Positions 1-9,373 of a DNA stretch of 64,000 nt are shown here, piece by piece. The stretch lies in NCBI RefSeq assembly GCF_027923405.1, contig NZ_BQYI01000001.1, positions 2,086,501 to 2,150,500 of the forward strand, read 5' to 3'. The translations under genes were made by a program, and so were the position numbers. How positions within the stretch are numbered: position 1 is the first letter of the stretch; each line of letters begins with the position of its first letter. Source of the DNA: Paenibacillus sp. YYML68 (GTDB lineage: Bacteria; Bacillota; Bacilli; Paenibacillales; NBRC-103111). The notes under the pieces were generated by a model. It ran no database searches and had not been told where the DNA came from. It worked only from the letters and a program-made list of their open reading frames with translations.

Positions 1-21
1 TGTACGGATAGTGAGCAAAAA

Positions 22-51
22 TAGCCTCCCCCGATCATAAGGGGGAGGCTA
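22..51 (-). terminator. Rho-independent terminator of the diguanylate cyclase gene
   Basis: Arms of 11 bp (TAGCCTCCCCC and GGGGGAGGCTA) enclose an 8-nt loop. On the minus strand the stem is followed by TTTTTGCTC, so it ends the gene that stops at 66. Confidence 0.85.
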
Positions 52-65
52 CTTATCATACAAGA

Positions 66-1799
66 TTAAGCCATACAAACCTTGTTGCGTCCGGAATACT
101 TGGCAGCATACAGCGCTTGATCGGCTTCCTTAAGAAGCTGCTTCAGCTTCATGGTGTTATCTGTGCGGGCGGTGCTTACACCTAAGCTGATGGTAACGCT
201 TAGAGTACCGCTGTCGCTTGTGAACGTTAGCTCACTAACTGCTTGGCGAATGACTTCGGCAAGTCGGCTGCTCTCCTCCAGGCCGGTATACTCGAGCATT
301 ACGATGAACTCTTCACCACCGTAGCGTCCGACCCGTGCTGATGCATCGTGCTCGAGAAGCTCGCTGACCTTGCGGGCGACCCCTTTGAGCACCTTGTCTC
401 CAACAAGATGCCCGTACCGGTCGTTCACGCTCTTGAAATGATCGATGTCGAACATGATGAAGCTCAGAGCTGTTGACTCCTGTTGGGAGCGAACCAGTGC
501 CGACTCAGCGAGCTCAATGAACGTGCCGCGGTTCAGGAGGCCGGTCAGCGAATCTGTTGTTGCGAGCTGCTGCATACGCTTGTACAAGGATGCGTTATGA
601 ATGAATACGCTCACCTGACTGAATAAAGAGTAAGCCGCTGTCATCTGCTGCGACGTAAAGGGCTCATCTGCAGTCAGTCCGATCAGTCCGACTCTGTTCT
701 GCTCGATAGTCAGCGGATACCAGAGCACCTTCGCATCAGGTGACATGTGAGGCTCGCCCGTTTCGCACATATGTCGGAACGCAGATTCAACCTCTTCTTG
801 ATGAAAGTTAGGCTCGCTGTCCAGCTCAGATACTGCAGACTTCTGTAGCAGCTGCCCGTGATCGAGCATCCAGACAGCTGCGTGACGGTAAGGCAGCAGC
901 TCACGTGACCCCTGCAGGACGCGATCCATTACTTGCTGTACATCAAGCGAGGAGCTCACGCTGGAGACAATACGCTGGAGCTTCTCTGCTACCTCTCGTT
1001 GGCGACGCTCCAGCTCGTATTGCGTTTCCAGCTCAGCCGTCTGAGCGGTGCGCCTAAGCAAGTCGTTAATTTGAGTTACCATATGATTGAAGGAGGAAGC
1101 AAGCTGGCCGATCTCATCCTTCGTTACGATGTCGGCGTTCGTCCGCAGATCGCCGGCGGCTACAAGGCCCATATGCATGGACATAACCCGCAGCGGCTTC
1201 GTGACCCATCTGGATAACGTAATCATGATGAAGTAGAACGCAAGCGCGACGAATATGAAGGACAATACGATCGGAACGAGCGCGTAGGCGGCTAGCTTCT
1301 GGGTGATGACGCTCTTACGCATCGTCACGACGACGGCGCCGGAAGCTGGCTCTAGGCTATTGTTTTGCACGGGCAGCACAACGGCTGTATACAGCTCGTC
1401 TTCCATGGAATAATCGAAGCGCGTTTCTTGGACCATCATCAAGGCTTGCGAATAATAGGGCAGCTCCGCCTCCGTTCCAATGAGCACCGGGTTGCTGTGA
1501 AACAGGATACGTCCATTAGGATCGATGACGAAAGCATGGCTGACGTCCGGGTATTTCGAAATAATCTCCTTGCATTGCTGCTCGAAGCCGGTCAATTCCT
1601 CCAATGGGACACCGAGTGCGGAGAGTCGGTCGAGCTGTGTAAGTAAACTGTTGCCGACGACAGCAAGCTCCTGCTGCAGAACTCGGCTATATTCTTGCTG
1701 AAACAAGAACGAAGTAATCCAATTGTTCGCTCCCACGATGAGCGCTAGGGTGACGATCAGCATGACGGCAATTTTGGTCTGTAGACGTTTGAAGTTCAT
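66..1799 (-). CDS. Membrane-anchored diguanylate cyclase (sensor-HAMP-GAF-GGDEF)
   Basis: A 577-residue inner-membrane signalling protein. One membrane helix near residues 10-30 and a second near 170-200 flank an extracytoplasmic sensor of about 140 residues that looks like a dCache domain. A HAMP linker, a coiled coil, a GAF-like region (about 270-405) and a C-terminal GGDEF domain (from about 412) follow. The active-site motif is GGEEF at 494-498, so cyclic-di-GMP synthesis is expected. I see no RxxD inhibitory site just before it. There is no EAL domain. The gene starts 4 nt after the stop of the binding-protein gene upstream, so the two are very probably co-transcribed and the binding protein may feed the sensor. 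Confidence 0.93.
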   Translation of the reverse strand: MNFKRLQTKIAVMLIVTLALIVGANNWITSFLFQQEYSRVLQQELAVVGNSLLTQLDRLSALGVPLEELTGFEQQCKEIISKYPDVSHAFVIDPNGRILFHSNPVLIGTEAELPYYSQALMMVQETRFDYSMEDELYTAVVLPVQNNSLEPASGAVVVTMRKSVITQKLAAYALVPIVLSFIFVALAFYFIMITLSRWVTKPLRVMSMHMGLVAAGDLRTNADIVTKDEIGQLASSFNHMVTQINDLLRRTAQTAELETQYELERRQREVAEKLQRIVSSVSSSLDVQQVMDRVLQGSRELLPYRHAAVWMLDHGQLLQKSAVSELDSEPNFHQEEVESAFRHMCETGEPHMSPDAKVLWYPLTIEQNRVGLIGLTADEPFTSQQMTAAYSLFSQVSVFIHNASLYKRMQQLATTDSLTGLLNRGTFIELAESALVRSQQESTALSFIMFDIDHFKSVNDRYGHLVGDKVLKGVARKVSELLEHDASARVGRYGGEEFIVMLEYTGLEESSRLAEVIRQAVSELTFTSDSGTLSVTISLGVSTARTDNTMKLKQLLKEADQALYAAKYSGRNKVCMA

Positions 1800-1803
1800 A
1801 GGC

Positions 1804-2895
1804 TTAAGGCTCCCATATGAAGCGATTGTACACCTTGGAGCTGAGCAGTACCGTGCTGTCCAGCTTCATATTCAGCTTCTTGGCTCTGGCAAGACTGACG
1901 ATCGGCTCGCCCTTAACGGTCGGCTTCATAGGCAGAGAGGACGGCTTCTCTCCGTCCTCCAGCACACGTCGAGCTAATATGCCGGCTTCATAGCCTTGCT
2001 CGTAGCCTGATACAGTGACGGTACTAAGTGTACCGTGTGCGGCCCGGTCCTTCCAGAAGCTGAAGTCAGGCAGCTTACTGTTCTCCGCGGTCCATCGTAG
2101 CACGTCTTGATACGGCACGTTGGCACCGTTCTCATCCTTGAAGTTGAATATTCCGATTAAGGCAACCGCATCGACATGATTCGGATAATCCGTCATCCTC
2201 TGCTTGAACTGCTCGAACGTCTCAATCGTATCCCATATTGGAAAGTCGATCTCCGGCGGCAGCTCGGCAAGCTGAGCCTTCATCCGCTTTGTAACCGGTT
2301 TCCAAATTTCGGCTTGATCGAAAACGACAGCGACCTTACGTACCGAAGGGCTAATCTGCTTCATCAGCTTCACGTTATCTACGAAATGCTCAGTCTCCAG
2401 CACTCCCGTCACATTGCTCGCCTGGTCAAAGCCGTACGTGCTAGGCTCCCAATTGACGCCGCTGAACACGACAGGTGTCTTCGTGTTGTTGTAATGCTTC
2501 GCCACATACCGCTGGGCTTCATCGTCGCTCGTGTAGATGAGGTCCGGCTGATAGGCATCAATCTCGCCTCTCACCAATTGTCCCATCTGCTCTAGCTGAT
2601 CGGGCGAGCTGATGCGCTTGGCGTCAAGCTGTATAACCTTCCAATCGACTTGTACATTCTTGAACGATGCCTTGAACCCTTCCAGCTGCGCGTCTGTCCA
2701 CTCCCATGGAGAGTGGTAGCTCATGACATGGACGATCTTATAGGTACGTGCCGCAGGGCTGCTAGTCTGCTCTTGGTGAGCAGTAGAAACAGACCGTGGC
2801 CCTTGAGATGATGTCTCGGGAGCGGCTGTGGCGCAGGCTGTTAACGATAACAGAGTGGCAAGCAGCACGAGGTGTCTTTTGCGAATAGGATACAT
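1804..2895 (-). CDS. Orphan ABC-type substrate-binding lipoprotein (TrpX/PF04392-like)
   Basis: A secreted lipoprotein of 363 residues. The chosen ATG follows a GGGGAGAG ribosome site and gives a classic signal peptide ending in the lipobox LTAC; the longer open frame to 3060 has no signal peptide. The mature part has the two-lobed binding-protein pattern (SYHSPWEW near the N-terminus, DLIYTSDDEAQ and TPVVFSGVNW segments) seen in the ABC_sub_bind/TrpX group. No permease or ATPase gene adjoins it. Its only partner is the diguanylate cyclase gene 4 nt downstream, which suggests ligand sensing rather than import. The ligand cannot be told from sequence. Confidence 0.85.
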   Translation of the reverse strand: MYPIRKRHLVLLATLLSLTACATAAPETSSQGPRSVSTAHQEQTSSPAARTYKIVHVMSYHSPWEWTDAQLEGFKASFKNVQVDWKVIQLDAKRISSPDQLEQMGQLVRGEIDAYQPDLIYTSDDEAQRYVAKHYNNTKTPVVFSGVNWEPSTYGFDQASNVTGVLETEHFVDNVKLMKQISPSVRKVAVVFDQAEIWKPVTKRMKAQLAELPPEIDFPIWDTIETFEQFKQRMTDYPNHVDAVALIGIFNFKDENGANVPYQDVLRWTAENSKLPDFSFWKDRAAHGTLSTVTVSGYEQGYEAGILARRVLEDGEKPSSLPMKPTVKGEPIVSLARAKKLNMKLDSTVLLSSKVYNRFIWEP

Positions 2896-3116
2896 GTTCT
2901 CTCCCCCTGGCACTCGACGTCTGGCGTCTCTATCTATGATGTAAGGTGATGTAAAGTATGGCAATGTCGTAATCAATTTTGTATTCGACGCTAAGTCGGA
3001 CGATTCCTGCTTGAAGTTTGAAATGCAGTCTACGTTCTGGTACGATGTGCCTGTATACAAGCGACAGCTTTATGCTCGATCGATTGATAATGTTTTTTTC
3101 CAAGGAGGAAGTACAT

Positions 3117-3989
3117 ATGGATAAGCCAAGAATTATTGTAACCGGCGGGAGTGGCTTGGCCGGCATTTATATTTTGAAGCATTTTGAAGAGCAGGGCTAT
3201 GAGGTGATCAATCTCGATGTGAAAAAACCGATCGAGCCGATCGGACGCACCATTATTACCGATCTGACTGACCTCGGACAGGTGCATAATGCTTTATCGC
3301 CATTCAGCAGCAGAGCGCGCAGGAAGCCGGTCGGCATCGTGCACTTCGCTGCCATCCCACAGGCGTATACGTTCCCGAATGAGGTGTGCTTCCGCAACAA
3401 CGTCATGTCGACGTACAACGTGCTGGAGGCCGCGGCGAATCTGGGTATCGATAAGGTCGTTATCGCTTCGAGTGAATCGTCGTATGGTTTCTGCTTCGCG
3501 GCCGATTACTTCGAGCCGAAGTATGTGCCGATTGACGAGGACCATCCGCAGCTGCCCGAGGATAGCTACGGCTTGTCCAAGGTCGTTAACGAAGTGACAG
3601 CGGAAGCGTTCCACCGCCGCACAGGGATGCAGGTCGTCAGCTTCCGACTTGGCAACATTCTGGTGCCGGAGAGCTACGCCAAGGTGAAGGCGCGCTTCGA
3701 GCATCCGGAGGACCGTCTGCGCATCTTCTGGTCGTACATTGATGCTAGAGACGTAGCCTCTGCATGTCGTCTTGCTATTGAGAAGGACGGGCTCGGCGCT
3801 CAGGTGATGAATTTGGCCGCGGACGACTCCTCGTCGGATCAGCCAACGAAGGAGCTTGTGGCGAAGTACTTGCCGAACGTAAGCGACATTCGCACACCGC
3901 TCGAAGGACGCAACTCGCTGCTGTCCAGCGAGAAGGCGAAGCGGATGCTTGGCTGGGAAGCGAAGTACAAGATCATGGAGCAGGCGTAG
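3117..3989 (+). CDS. NAD-dependent epimerase/dehydratase family protein
   Basis: An extended short-chain dehydrogenase of 290 residues. The nucleotide-binding motif TGGSGLAG lies at residues 9-16, a serine cluster (SSESSYG) at about 118-124, and the catalytic Tyr151-x-x-x-Lys155 pair in DSYGLSK. These features fit NAD(P)-dependent sugar-nucleotide epimerases and dehydratases. The ATG at 3117 follows AAGGAGG at good spacing; an upstream in-frame ATG at 3018 has no ribosome site. It is a single-gene unit divergent from the binding-protein gene. The substrate is unknown. Confidence 0.9.
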   Translation: MDKPRIIVTGGSGLAGIYILKHFEEQGYEVINLDVKKPIEPIGRTIITDLTDLGQVHNALSPFSSRARRKPVGIVHFAAIPQAYTFPNEVCFRNNVMSTYNVLEAAANLGIDKVVIASSESSYGFCFAADYFEPKYVPIDEDHPQLPEDSYGLSKVVNEVTAEAFHRRTGMQVVSFRLGNILVPESYAKVKARFEHPEDRLRIFWSYIDARDVASACRLAIEKDGLGAQVMNLAADDSSSDQPTKELVAKYLPNVSDIRTPLEGRNSLLSSEKAKRMLGWEAKYKIMEQA

Positions 3990-4085
3990 CGGCTGGTAAG
4001 GACTGAATGAGCGGACAGATCGAATGGAGCACCCTGAGAGCAGGGAAGGGATCGGCACGTTCATCCACATTCGGCTGCCGAACCG

Positions 4086-4136
4086 AGAGCAAGCGTAACC
4101 GACGGACCCGGGGTTCTGTTGGTTACGCTTGTTTGG
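4086..4136 (+). terminator. Likely terminator after the epimerase gene
   Basis: An inverted repeat (AAGCGTAACC and GGTTACGCTT) with a GC-rich loop, followed by a short T-rich tail (GTTTGGTGTT). It lies about 100 bp after the epimerase stop. The rest of 3990-4246 shows no gene. Confidence 0.55.
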
Positions 4137-4246
4137 TGTTGGGGGAGATGAGACTAGAGTGAAAGTCAGGTTCAGAGATAAGACTTAATTCATGATCGAC
4201 AGGGGGCATATTTTGAGTCCTAGTTTCCCAGTAGAATAGTAAGAAA

Positions 4247-4810
<564 letters not shown>

Positions 4811-4817
4811 TGTGCTC

Positions 4818-4847
4818 ATTATAAACCCTTGCCACGCCTAAGCTCAA
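4818..4847 (-). promoter_or_regulatory. Leader promoter of the CRISPR array
   Basis: On the minus strand TTGAGC (4842-4847), 18 nt, then TATAAT (4818-4823). The -10 box ends 7 nt before the first repeat, so transcription should start at or next to that repeat. The whole leader up to the preceding gene is only 83 bp. Confidence 0.7.
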
Positions 4848-4893
4848 GTCGTGCTTTCCGCGAACCCCCTGGATTGAGTGGTCAGATGTTATC

Positions 4894-5922
4894 TCAGATG
4901 TGACTTCTAACAGCGCGAGCCCTGATCCCAGCTGAAGCGCGAACCTTGCAGGGTTTCAATGAGTGCTTGGGGTTCGCGGCTATTGGTGCGAGCTCTTCCT
5001 CAGATCCCAGCATTCGGTTAAACATTCTAACATATGCATAATGCGGGAACATCATAGGATTGTTGATCAGCATCAGCAGCTGATTAAGCTGGAACGTTAA
5101 GGAGAGCAGAGATACATCTCTCGGCGGCTCTTTCTCAATACTCACCCTACGAATGACCTTATAATGACTCAGAGACAGAGGTGTAGTGGTTTTTAAGGAA
5201 CTGGCTCCAGGCATTACAATTTTCGAATACTGGTAGCCAGATTCAGGATCTTGCGGGTTGAAGCCTGCATGATTCAGACTATCCAGCCAATCAGATAACA
5301 GTCGTGATTCGTCATTCCATTGGATCTGTAATTTAGTAGCATCCTTCTGAGGACTGATCGTGAGATCGAAATAAGGGGTTGCGCTCGCTCGGTGTTCTGT
5401 CGTGCATAGTATCTTAATCGGTCGCGTAGATGTCTGTGTAATTGGTTTTCCAGACTCCCCCAATTGATCGCATCCCAATTCACCTGTAGACACCGAATAA
5501 AATTGACGTGCTATCGACATCATTGACGTACGTAATAATTCAATGCTGTTCGTCCATTTGTATAACCCCTTTAAATCTTTTCCCTTACACTGCACCACCA
5601 CAGCTACCGCTTCAATCGGAATGAACTTCATCACCCCGTAATTGAAGATATATGGCGTATACTGTTCGTCGAATATCGCGAGATCTACTTCTTTGGAAAA
5701 ATTCCCAAGAGAGTCAATGATAAATACGGATCGAGCAATCGAGAACTTCTTCGGAATAATGCGTTCAAAGAGGGAGAGCCACAGCTCTTCTCGGAAAGTA
5801 CCTGTAACGACTCCATGCTGCGCTGCCATCTGTAATTGAGTGACGATACTGGCTTCCAGTTTCTCGTAGTTATCGATGATATGTAGAATGCTTTTGCAAT
5901 TATCGTCATTCGTCTTACTCAT
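4894..5922 (-). CDS. DUF6602-like protein in the Cmr operon, putative PD-(D/E)XK-type nuclease
   Basis: A protein of 342 residues whose start overlaps the end of cmr6 by 8 nt, so it is translationally coupled to the Cmr operon. Residues 40-115 carry the pattern I associate with DUF6602: GTFREE (41-46), KEVDLAIFD (77-85), then PIEAVAVVVQCKGK (102-115). The spacing of D80 and the Q111-x-K113 strand matches a restriction-endonuclease-like fold with the usual ExK changed to QxK. The C-terminal 200 residues are not recognised; the stretch near 275-310 (SLLSLTFQLNQLLMLINNP) looks helical. No CARF, SAVED or HD motif is visible. A nuclease or accessory role in type III-B immunity is inference. Confidence 0.7.
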   Translation of the reverse strand: MSKTNDDNCKSILHIIDNYEKLEASIVTQLQMAAQHGVVTGTFREELWLSLFERIIPKKFSIARSVFIIDSLGNFSKEVDLAIFDEQYTPYIFNYGVMKFIPIEAVAVVVQCKGKDLKGLYKWTNSIELLRTSMMSIARQFYSVSTGELGCDQLGESGKPITQTSTRPIKILCTTEHRASATPYFDLTISPQKDATKLQIQWNDESRLLSDWLDSLNHAGFNPQDPESGYQYSKIVMPGASSLKTTTPLSLSHYKVIRRVSIEKEPPRDVSLLSLTFQLNQLLMLINNPMMFPHYAYVRMFNRMLGSEEELAPIAANPKHSLKPCKVRASAGIRARAVRSHI

Positions 5923-6733
5923 TCTCCGTCCCTCCCACTAATTGAAATCGACCATAGCCGGAATTACGCTTTCCTCCAATGCCCTCATGTATCAAGGCGT
6001 TCTTCACAAGCTGCTCGATCAGATCCAATCGATCCTCTGTGTCAGGTCCTGAGCCTTCGCAGGATACCATGATCTGGAAGGTGGCTCGTACCGTCAAAAA
6101 AGGTACAGGTTCAGGCGAGTCATCATCACGCGGTGCCACTGCGGATCGGTTAGACGCAGGTGTATAAGCGTTATACTTCTGATGATGCGGCGTCATGACA
6201 TCGAGATCTAACCAGTGACTCGGACACATATCGAGCGGATACGCATCATGGAAGGTGATCCACCCGCGACTTGTCGTTGTCCCGAATAACTCGTTATATA
6301 GAGTGCTTCCAGGTCGCAAGTCCTCCATATGCTTCCCTCTCGCCAGCTTGCAGTACGAAGCCGTCACACCTTTCAGAGCGGAGCCTGGTAAGTAAGGGAC
6401 CCCATAGATGTGATGCAAGGTTAGATAGGTATCGAGCACAGTTGGAGTACCGCTACCTATCGTTAATCGTGTATCCGACTGGAGCTGGAAGCTTCGGTTA
6501 GCTTCATGGCAGGAATACAGCAGCTTGAATCGACTCTCATATAGCTCGTCCATCTGGTTTTTGTATTCATACAACTTTTGAGCGTGTTCACCTGCTTGAT
6601 TCGAATACTTTGCGATGATGGATTGATACAAATTATGCTTGGGCAAGTTCAGATAAGTCTCAATTGTATTCTCTACTTTAGTCGAACGATTACGCCTGCG
6701 TGTATCCTTAGTCAGCAAGAGGCGCAGATTCAT
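5915..6733 (-). CDS. cmr6: Type III-B CRISPR RAMP protein Cmr6
   Basis: A 272-residue RAMP-fold subunit of the Cmr effector, capping the backbone at the target-binding end. The family pattern is present: TRLTIGSGTPTVLDT, then YLPGSALKGVTASY and a C-terminal glycine-rich loop (GIGGKRNSGYGRF). The ATG at 6733 is preferred over the one at 6739, because AAGGAGG is 9 nt from the former and almost touches the latter. It overlaps cmr5 by 26 nt and the DUF6602 gene by 8 nt. Confidence 0.93.
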   Translation of the reverse strand: MNLRLLLTKDTRRRNRSTKVENTIETYLNLPKHNLYQSIIAKYSNQAGEHAQKLYEYKNQMDELYESRFKLLYSCHEANRSFQLQSDTRLTIGSGTPTVLDTYLTLHHIYGVPYLPGSALKGVTASYCKLARGKHMEDLRPGSTLYNELFGTTTSRGWITFHDAYPLDMCPSHWLDLDVMTPHHQKYNAYTPASNRSAVAPRDDDSPEPVPFLTVRATFQIMVSCEGSGPDTEDRLDLIEQLVKNALIHEGIGGKRNSGYGRFQLVGGTENE

Positions 6734-7145
6734 CAGCATTCTCCTCCTTACCCACGACTGAGCTGGATTGGGCTCGCATGTGATAAGCTTCGGCGTACCG
6801 CTTGAACCATGTGGCAGCCTTCAGCGCCTCCATCGTCATTCTACGATATGCAGTAAAGTTAGAGGGCAGCCTGTTCGTGGATAACGGTTGACACGGGTGA
6901 GACGTTCCATCCTGTGCCTTAACACGTAGCGCCTCGCCCATATCGTTCAGATAGCACTTGTACGCACATTCGGATGACTTCTTCTCGAAATAGGCAACTG
7001 CGAGTCGCAAGCCGTTGGTCTGGATGTAGGCGGGGAAGCTGTGACATACTCGCTTGTATTCTTCTAACTTACCGGGATCTTTAGAAGCTATCTTAGCTAC
7101 TGCGCGGTAGGCGACCTCGGAATAGTGATGTTCACGAGACTTCAT
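6708..7145 (-). CDS. cmr5: Type III-B CRISPR small subunit Cmr5
   Basis: A 145-residue, all-helical small subunit of the Cmr complex. The N-terminus (HHYSEVAYRAVAKIA) and the segment FPAYIQTNGLRLAVAYFEKK are typical of Cmr5. In the complex it lines the inner face of the Cmr4 filament. GGAGGAG lies 7 nt before the ATG, inside the end of cmr4, and the two genes overlap by 4 nt. Confidence 0.95.
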   Translation of the reverse strand: MKSREHHYSEVAYRAVAKIASKDPGKLEEYKRVCHSFPAYIQTNGLRLAVAYFEKKSSECAYKCYLNDMGEALRVKAQDGTSHPCQPLSTNRLPSNFTAYRRMTMEALKAATWFKRYAEAYHMRAQSSSVVGKEENADESAPLAD

Positions 7146-8062
7146 AAGGAGACTCCTCCATCGAACCGGAAGCGGGTTCGTCCCTTGCCCACCGTAATAT
7201 GACCGCCTATTGCAAGAGACAGCGTTCCAGATATTGGCTGGAGTATATCCTTAATGCTGAATGTAGTAGCATCCGCTTGGTCGTACCACATTAGGCCATA
7301 CAGGATGGACTCCGCTGGCAAGTATTCCTCCGTCCATAACCCGCCTTGATCGACGATGCCCTTGGAATCATCAATCCTTATCCGCGGCGTCACTTCACAG
7401 CAGATCGTTACGAAGTATTGGAACGCTTCATCACTGACGATGACGAGCCGCTCACGAAATATTTTCTGCGATGGCTTATCCTCAAACAGTCGTTGTGCGA
7501 GCTGTGTTGTCCATTCGTTCAGTCGTGGCTGCGGTTGCGCCTGACACTCGAATTCGTCCAGAATGACGGTATTCTCCGATACAACTCTGGATTCACTCAT
7601 AGGTACAGGTACAATCACCGTATCGTCTGATGCTTGCAGGATCTGCTCGATCTCGTCGCACCCTGGATCGGCAACAGGAACATCAGCTGCTGCTGCATCC
7701 CGTACCAGCCGTCGGAGTACGAGCGGGCACGTGACATAAGCGAACGTACCGCTTAGACTCATCACAGGAAATGCGAGCAGTCTCGCATCGGAGAAGCTGA
7801 GCGCTCCAGCATTCCCTCCATCGGTCGAATCGTTAGAGTGGGAGGATGCAACGCCGAACGCGACGGATAGTAACTGTGAGTGTTGGGAGTAACGGTTATA
7901 ATGGTCACGCAATACGCCCTTCATCGAGCTGCCAGGGATCATTGGCCAGCTCGTCATTTTTTCTCTTACAATGGGTTGGTCGATGAGACCGACGCCTTGA
8001 CCCGAACCGACGTGAACAGGGCTCAGGCAGTGTATATAATAGAAGCGACTCGCTTCATGCAT
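7142..8062 (-). CDS. cmr4: Type III-B CRISPR backbone and target-RNA nuclease Cmr4
   Basis: A 306-residue RAMP protein that forms the helical backbone and cuts bound target RNA at 6-nt steps. The N-terminal RAMP strand (FYYIHCLSPVHVGSG) is followed by the loop GLIDQPIVRE. Its Asp28 aligns with the catalytic Asp of known Cmr4 proteins, so RNA cleavage should be intact. The glycine-rich loop IPGSSMKGVLRD follows. GAGAGGAAG precedes the ATG. Confidence 0.96.
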   Translation of the reverse strand: MHEASRFYYIHCLSPVHVGSGQGVGLIDQPIVREKMTSWPMIPGSSMKGVLRDHYNRYSQHSQLLSVAFGVASSHSNDSTDGGNAGALSFSDARLLAFPVMSLSGTFAYVTCPLVLRRLVRDAAAADVPVADPGCDEIEQILQASDDTVIVPVPMSESRVVSENTVILDEFECQAQPQPRLNEWTTQLAQRLFEDKPSQKIFRERLVIVSDEAFQYFVTICCEVTPRIRIDDSKGIVDQGGLWTEEYLPAESILYGLMWYDQADATTFSIKDILQPISGTLSLAIGGHITVGKGRTRFRFDGGVSL

Positions 8063-8098
8063 AGATGATCTTCCTCTCCATGTCGAATGATATTACGA

Positions 8099-9373
8099 TT
8101 ATTCATGCCACCACTTGCCCCATAACGCCAATCCGAACCCGTCTTCATCATCGAATGCAGCATGACGGCGATGCTGATCGGACACTGACATGAGCCACGT
8201 CAGACTGGCTAAGTCTGCGGGATTGCCTTGCACTACTTGGAAGAAGTACACACTTCCTGCTGGTACCATTCGTCGAACCGATTTCTCCGCTTCCTGCTGT
8301 CTGGCTCTTGCGTGACTCCAGCCAGAGATCGGCACGTAGCCAGAAATACAAGCCCATCTGAGCTGGAGTGTGACACCGCTCGCTTGTCCTGGCCAATCGG
8401 CCTTCGTTAACAGGTTCTCATCGAGCCATCCCGGTAACCAGCCCTTCTGGAAGAATGCAGGCGTAGCGAGTACGAGCCTGATATATGTCGCGTCCTCTAA
8501 GGCATGCAGCAGTTCCTTAGACGGCTGTAACCCATAAGGAGGCGTCTCCAGCTCTTGAATATGGACAAGCCGCCTCTTGCCTCCTAGTGAATGGATGGTC
8601 GACAAGGAATGCGGCCAAGGGAGTTGACTCGGCCAAGCTACAGAAGCCAGTACATGCAGGGAGTGCGGGAAGGCGAGATATCTCGTCGTGAACAGCCTCT
8701 CGTCTCGGGCTCCTTGCGTCTTGAGGTCAATCTCTGTATGCTCTCGTTGATCGATTGGCAACGAAGACATGTAGTGCGGATGCTCCAGCTTCTCTTGAGC
8801 GGTTAGATCATTCCATTCGTTAAGTCCACCTCTTAGCGACTCGAGCTTCGAGGATGCCGGCGCCTCGCTTAACCAGTCCATCATGCGTTCGGCGGAGATA
8901 TAGGCTGGGGCGTTACTCCACACTTTGGAATCCAGGGGCAGTTCGGGAGGCCATAGCTCTTCCTCAAAGTGCCCGCCCTTGCCTGTGCCAAGGAAGCCTG
9001 CTTGGACGGAGTCATGTGGAGAGCGTTGTGGGCGTATGGCATCTAGCCTTAGATTTCCCTTATGCGCTGTATCATGCTCGGGTGAATACTCATACGCATA
9101 CATGTCTTGAGGCCATGGGAACAGGACCATCCCGTCGCTCTCATACAGTGGACCTCTGAGCCGCATCCGATGAATTGATTCGATGTAAGCTCGCTCTTGA
9201 TCCTGAGATCCTTCACCAAGCTGCTTGCCTAGCATGGTGCGTAGCGATCCTGCGACCGTACTAGGCGACAAGTCCTGAAGCGAGTACGCTTGAGATCCTG
9301 GAGTAGCGTTGAATGGGCGACCATCGCGACTCATGAGGGGATCAAGCGGTGTGATTTGTAGCCACTTATCCAT
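8099..9373 (-). CDS. cmr3: Type III-B CRISPR RAMP protein Cmr3
   Basis: A 424-residue Cas5-like subunit that holds the crRNA 5' handle and contacts Cas10. The opening ITPLDPLMSRDGRPFNA is the Cmr3 signature. It overlaps the end of cmr2 by 8 nt and is followed 36 nt later by cmr4. Because this subunit reads the handle, it must accept the handle made from the type I-C-style repeats if the adjacent array feeds this complex. Confidence 0.95.
   Translation of the reverse strand: MDKWLQITPLDPLMSRDGRPFNATPGSQAYSLQDLSPSTVAGSLRTMLGKQLGEGSQDQERAYIESIHRMRLRGPLYESDGMVLFPWPQDMYAYEYSPEHDTAHKGNLRLDAIRPQRSPHDSVQAGFLGTGKGGHFEEELWPPELPLDSKVWSNAPAYISAERMMDWLSEAPASSKLESLRGGLNEWNDLTAQEKLEHPHYMSSLPIDQREHTEIDLKTQGARDERLFTTRYLAFPHSLHVLASVAWPSQLPWPHSLSTIHSLGGKRRLVHIQELETPPYGLQPSKELLHALEDATYIRLVLATPAFFQKGWLPGWLDENLLTKADWPGQASGVTLQLRWACISGYVPISGWSHARARQQEAEKSVRRMVPAGSVYFFQVVQGNPADLASLTWLMSVSDQHRRHAAFDDEDGFGLALWGKWWHE

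Noticed and set aside
3294-4070. 258-codon minus-strand frame opposite the epimerase gene
   Set aside because: It is the antisense shadow of a clearly conserved enzyme gene and has no ribosome site or recognisable protein.
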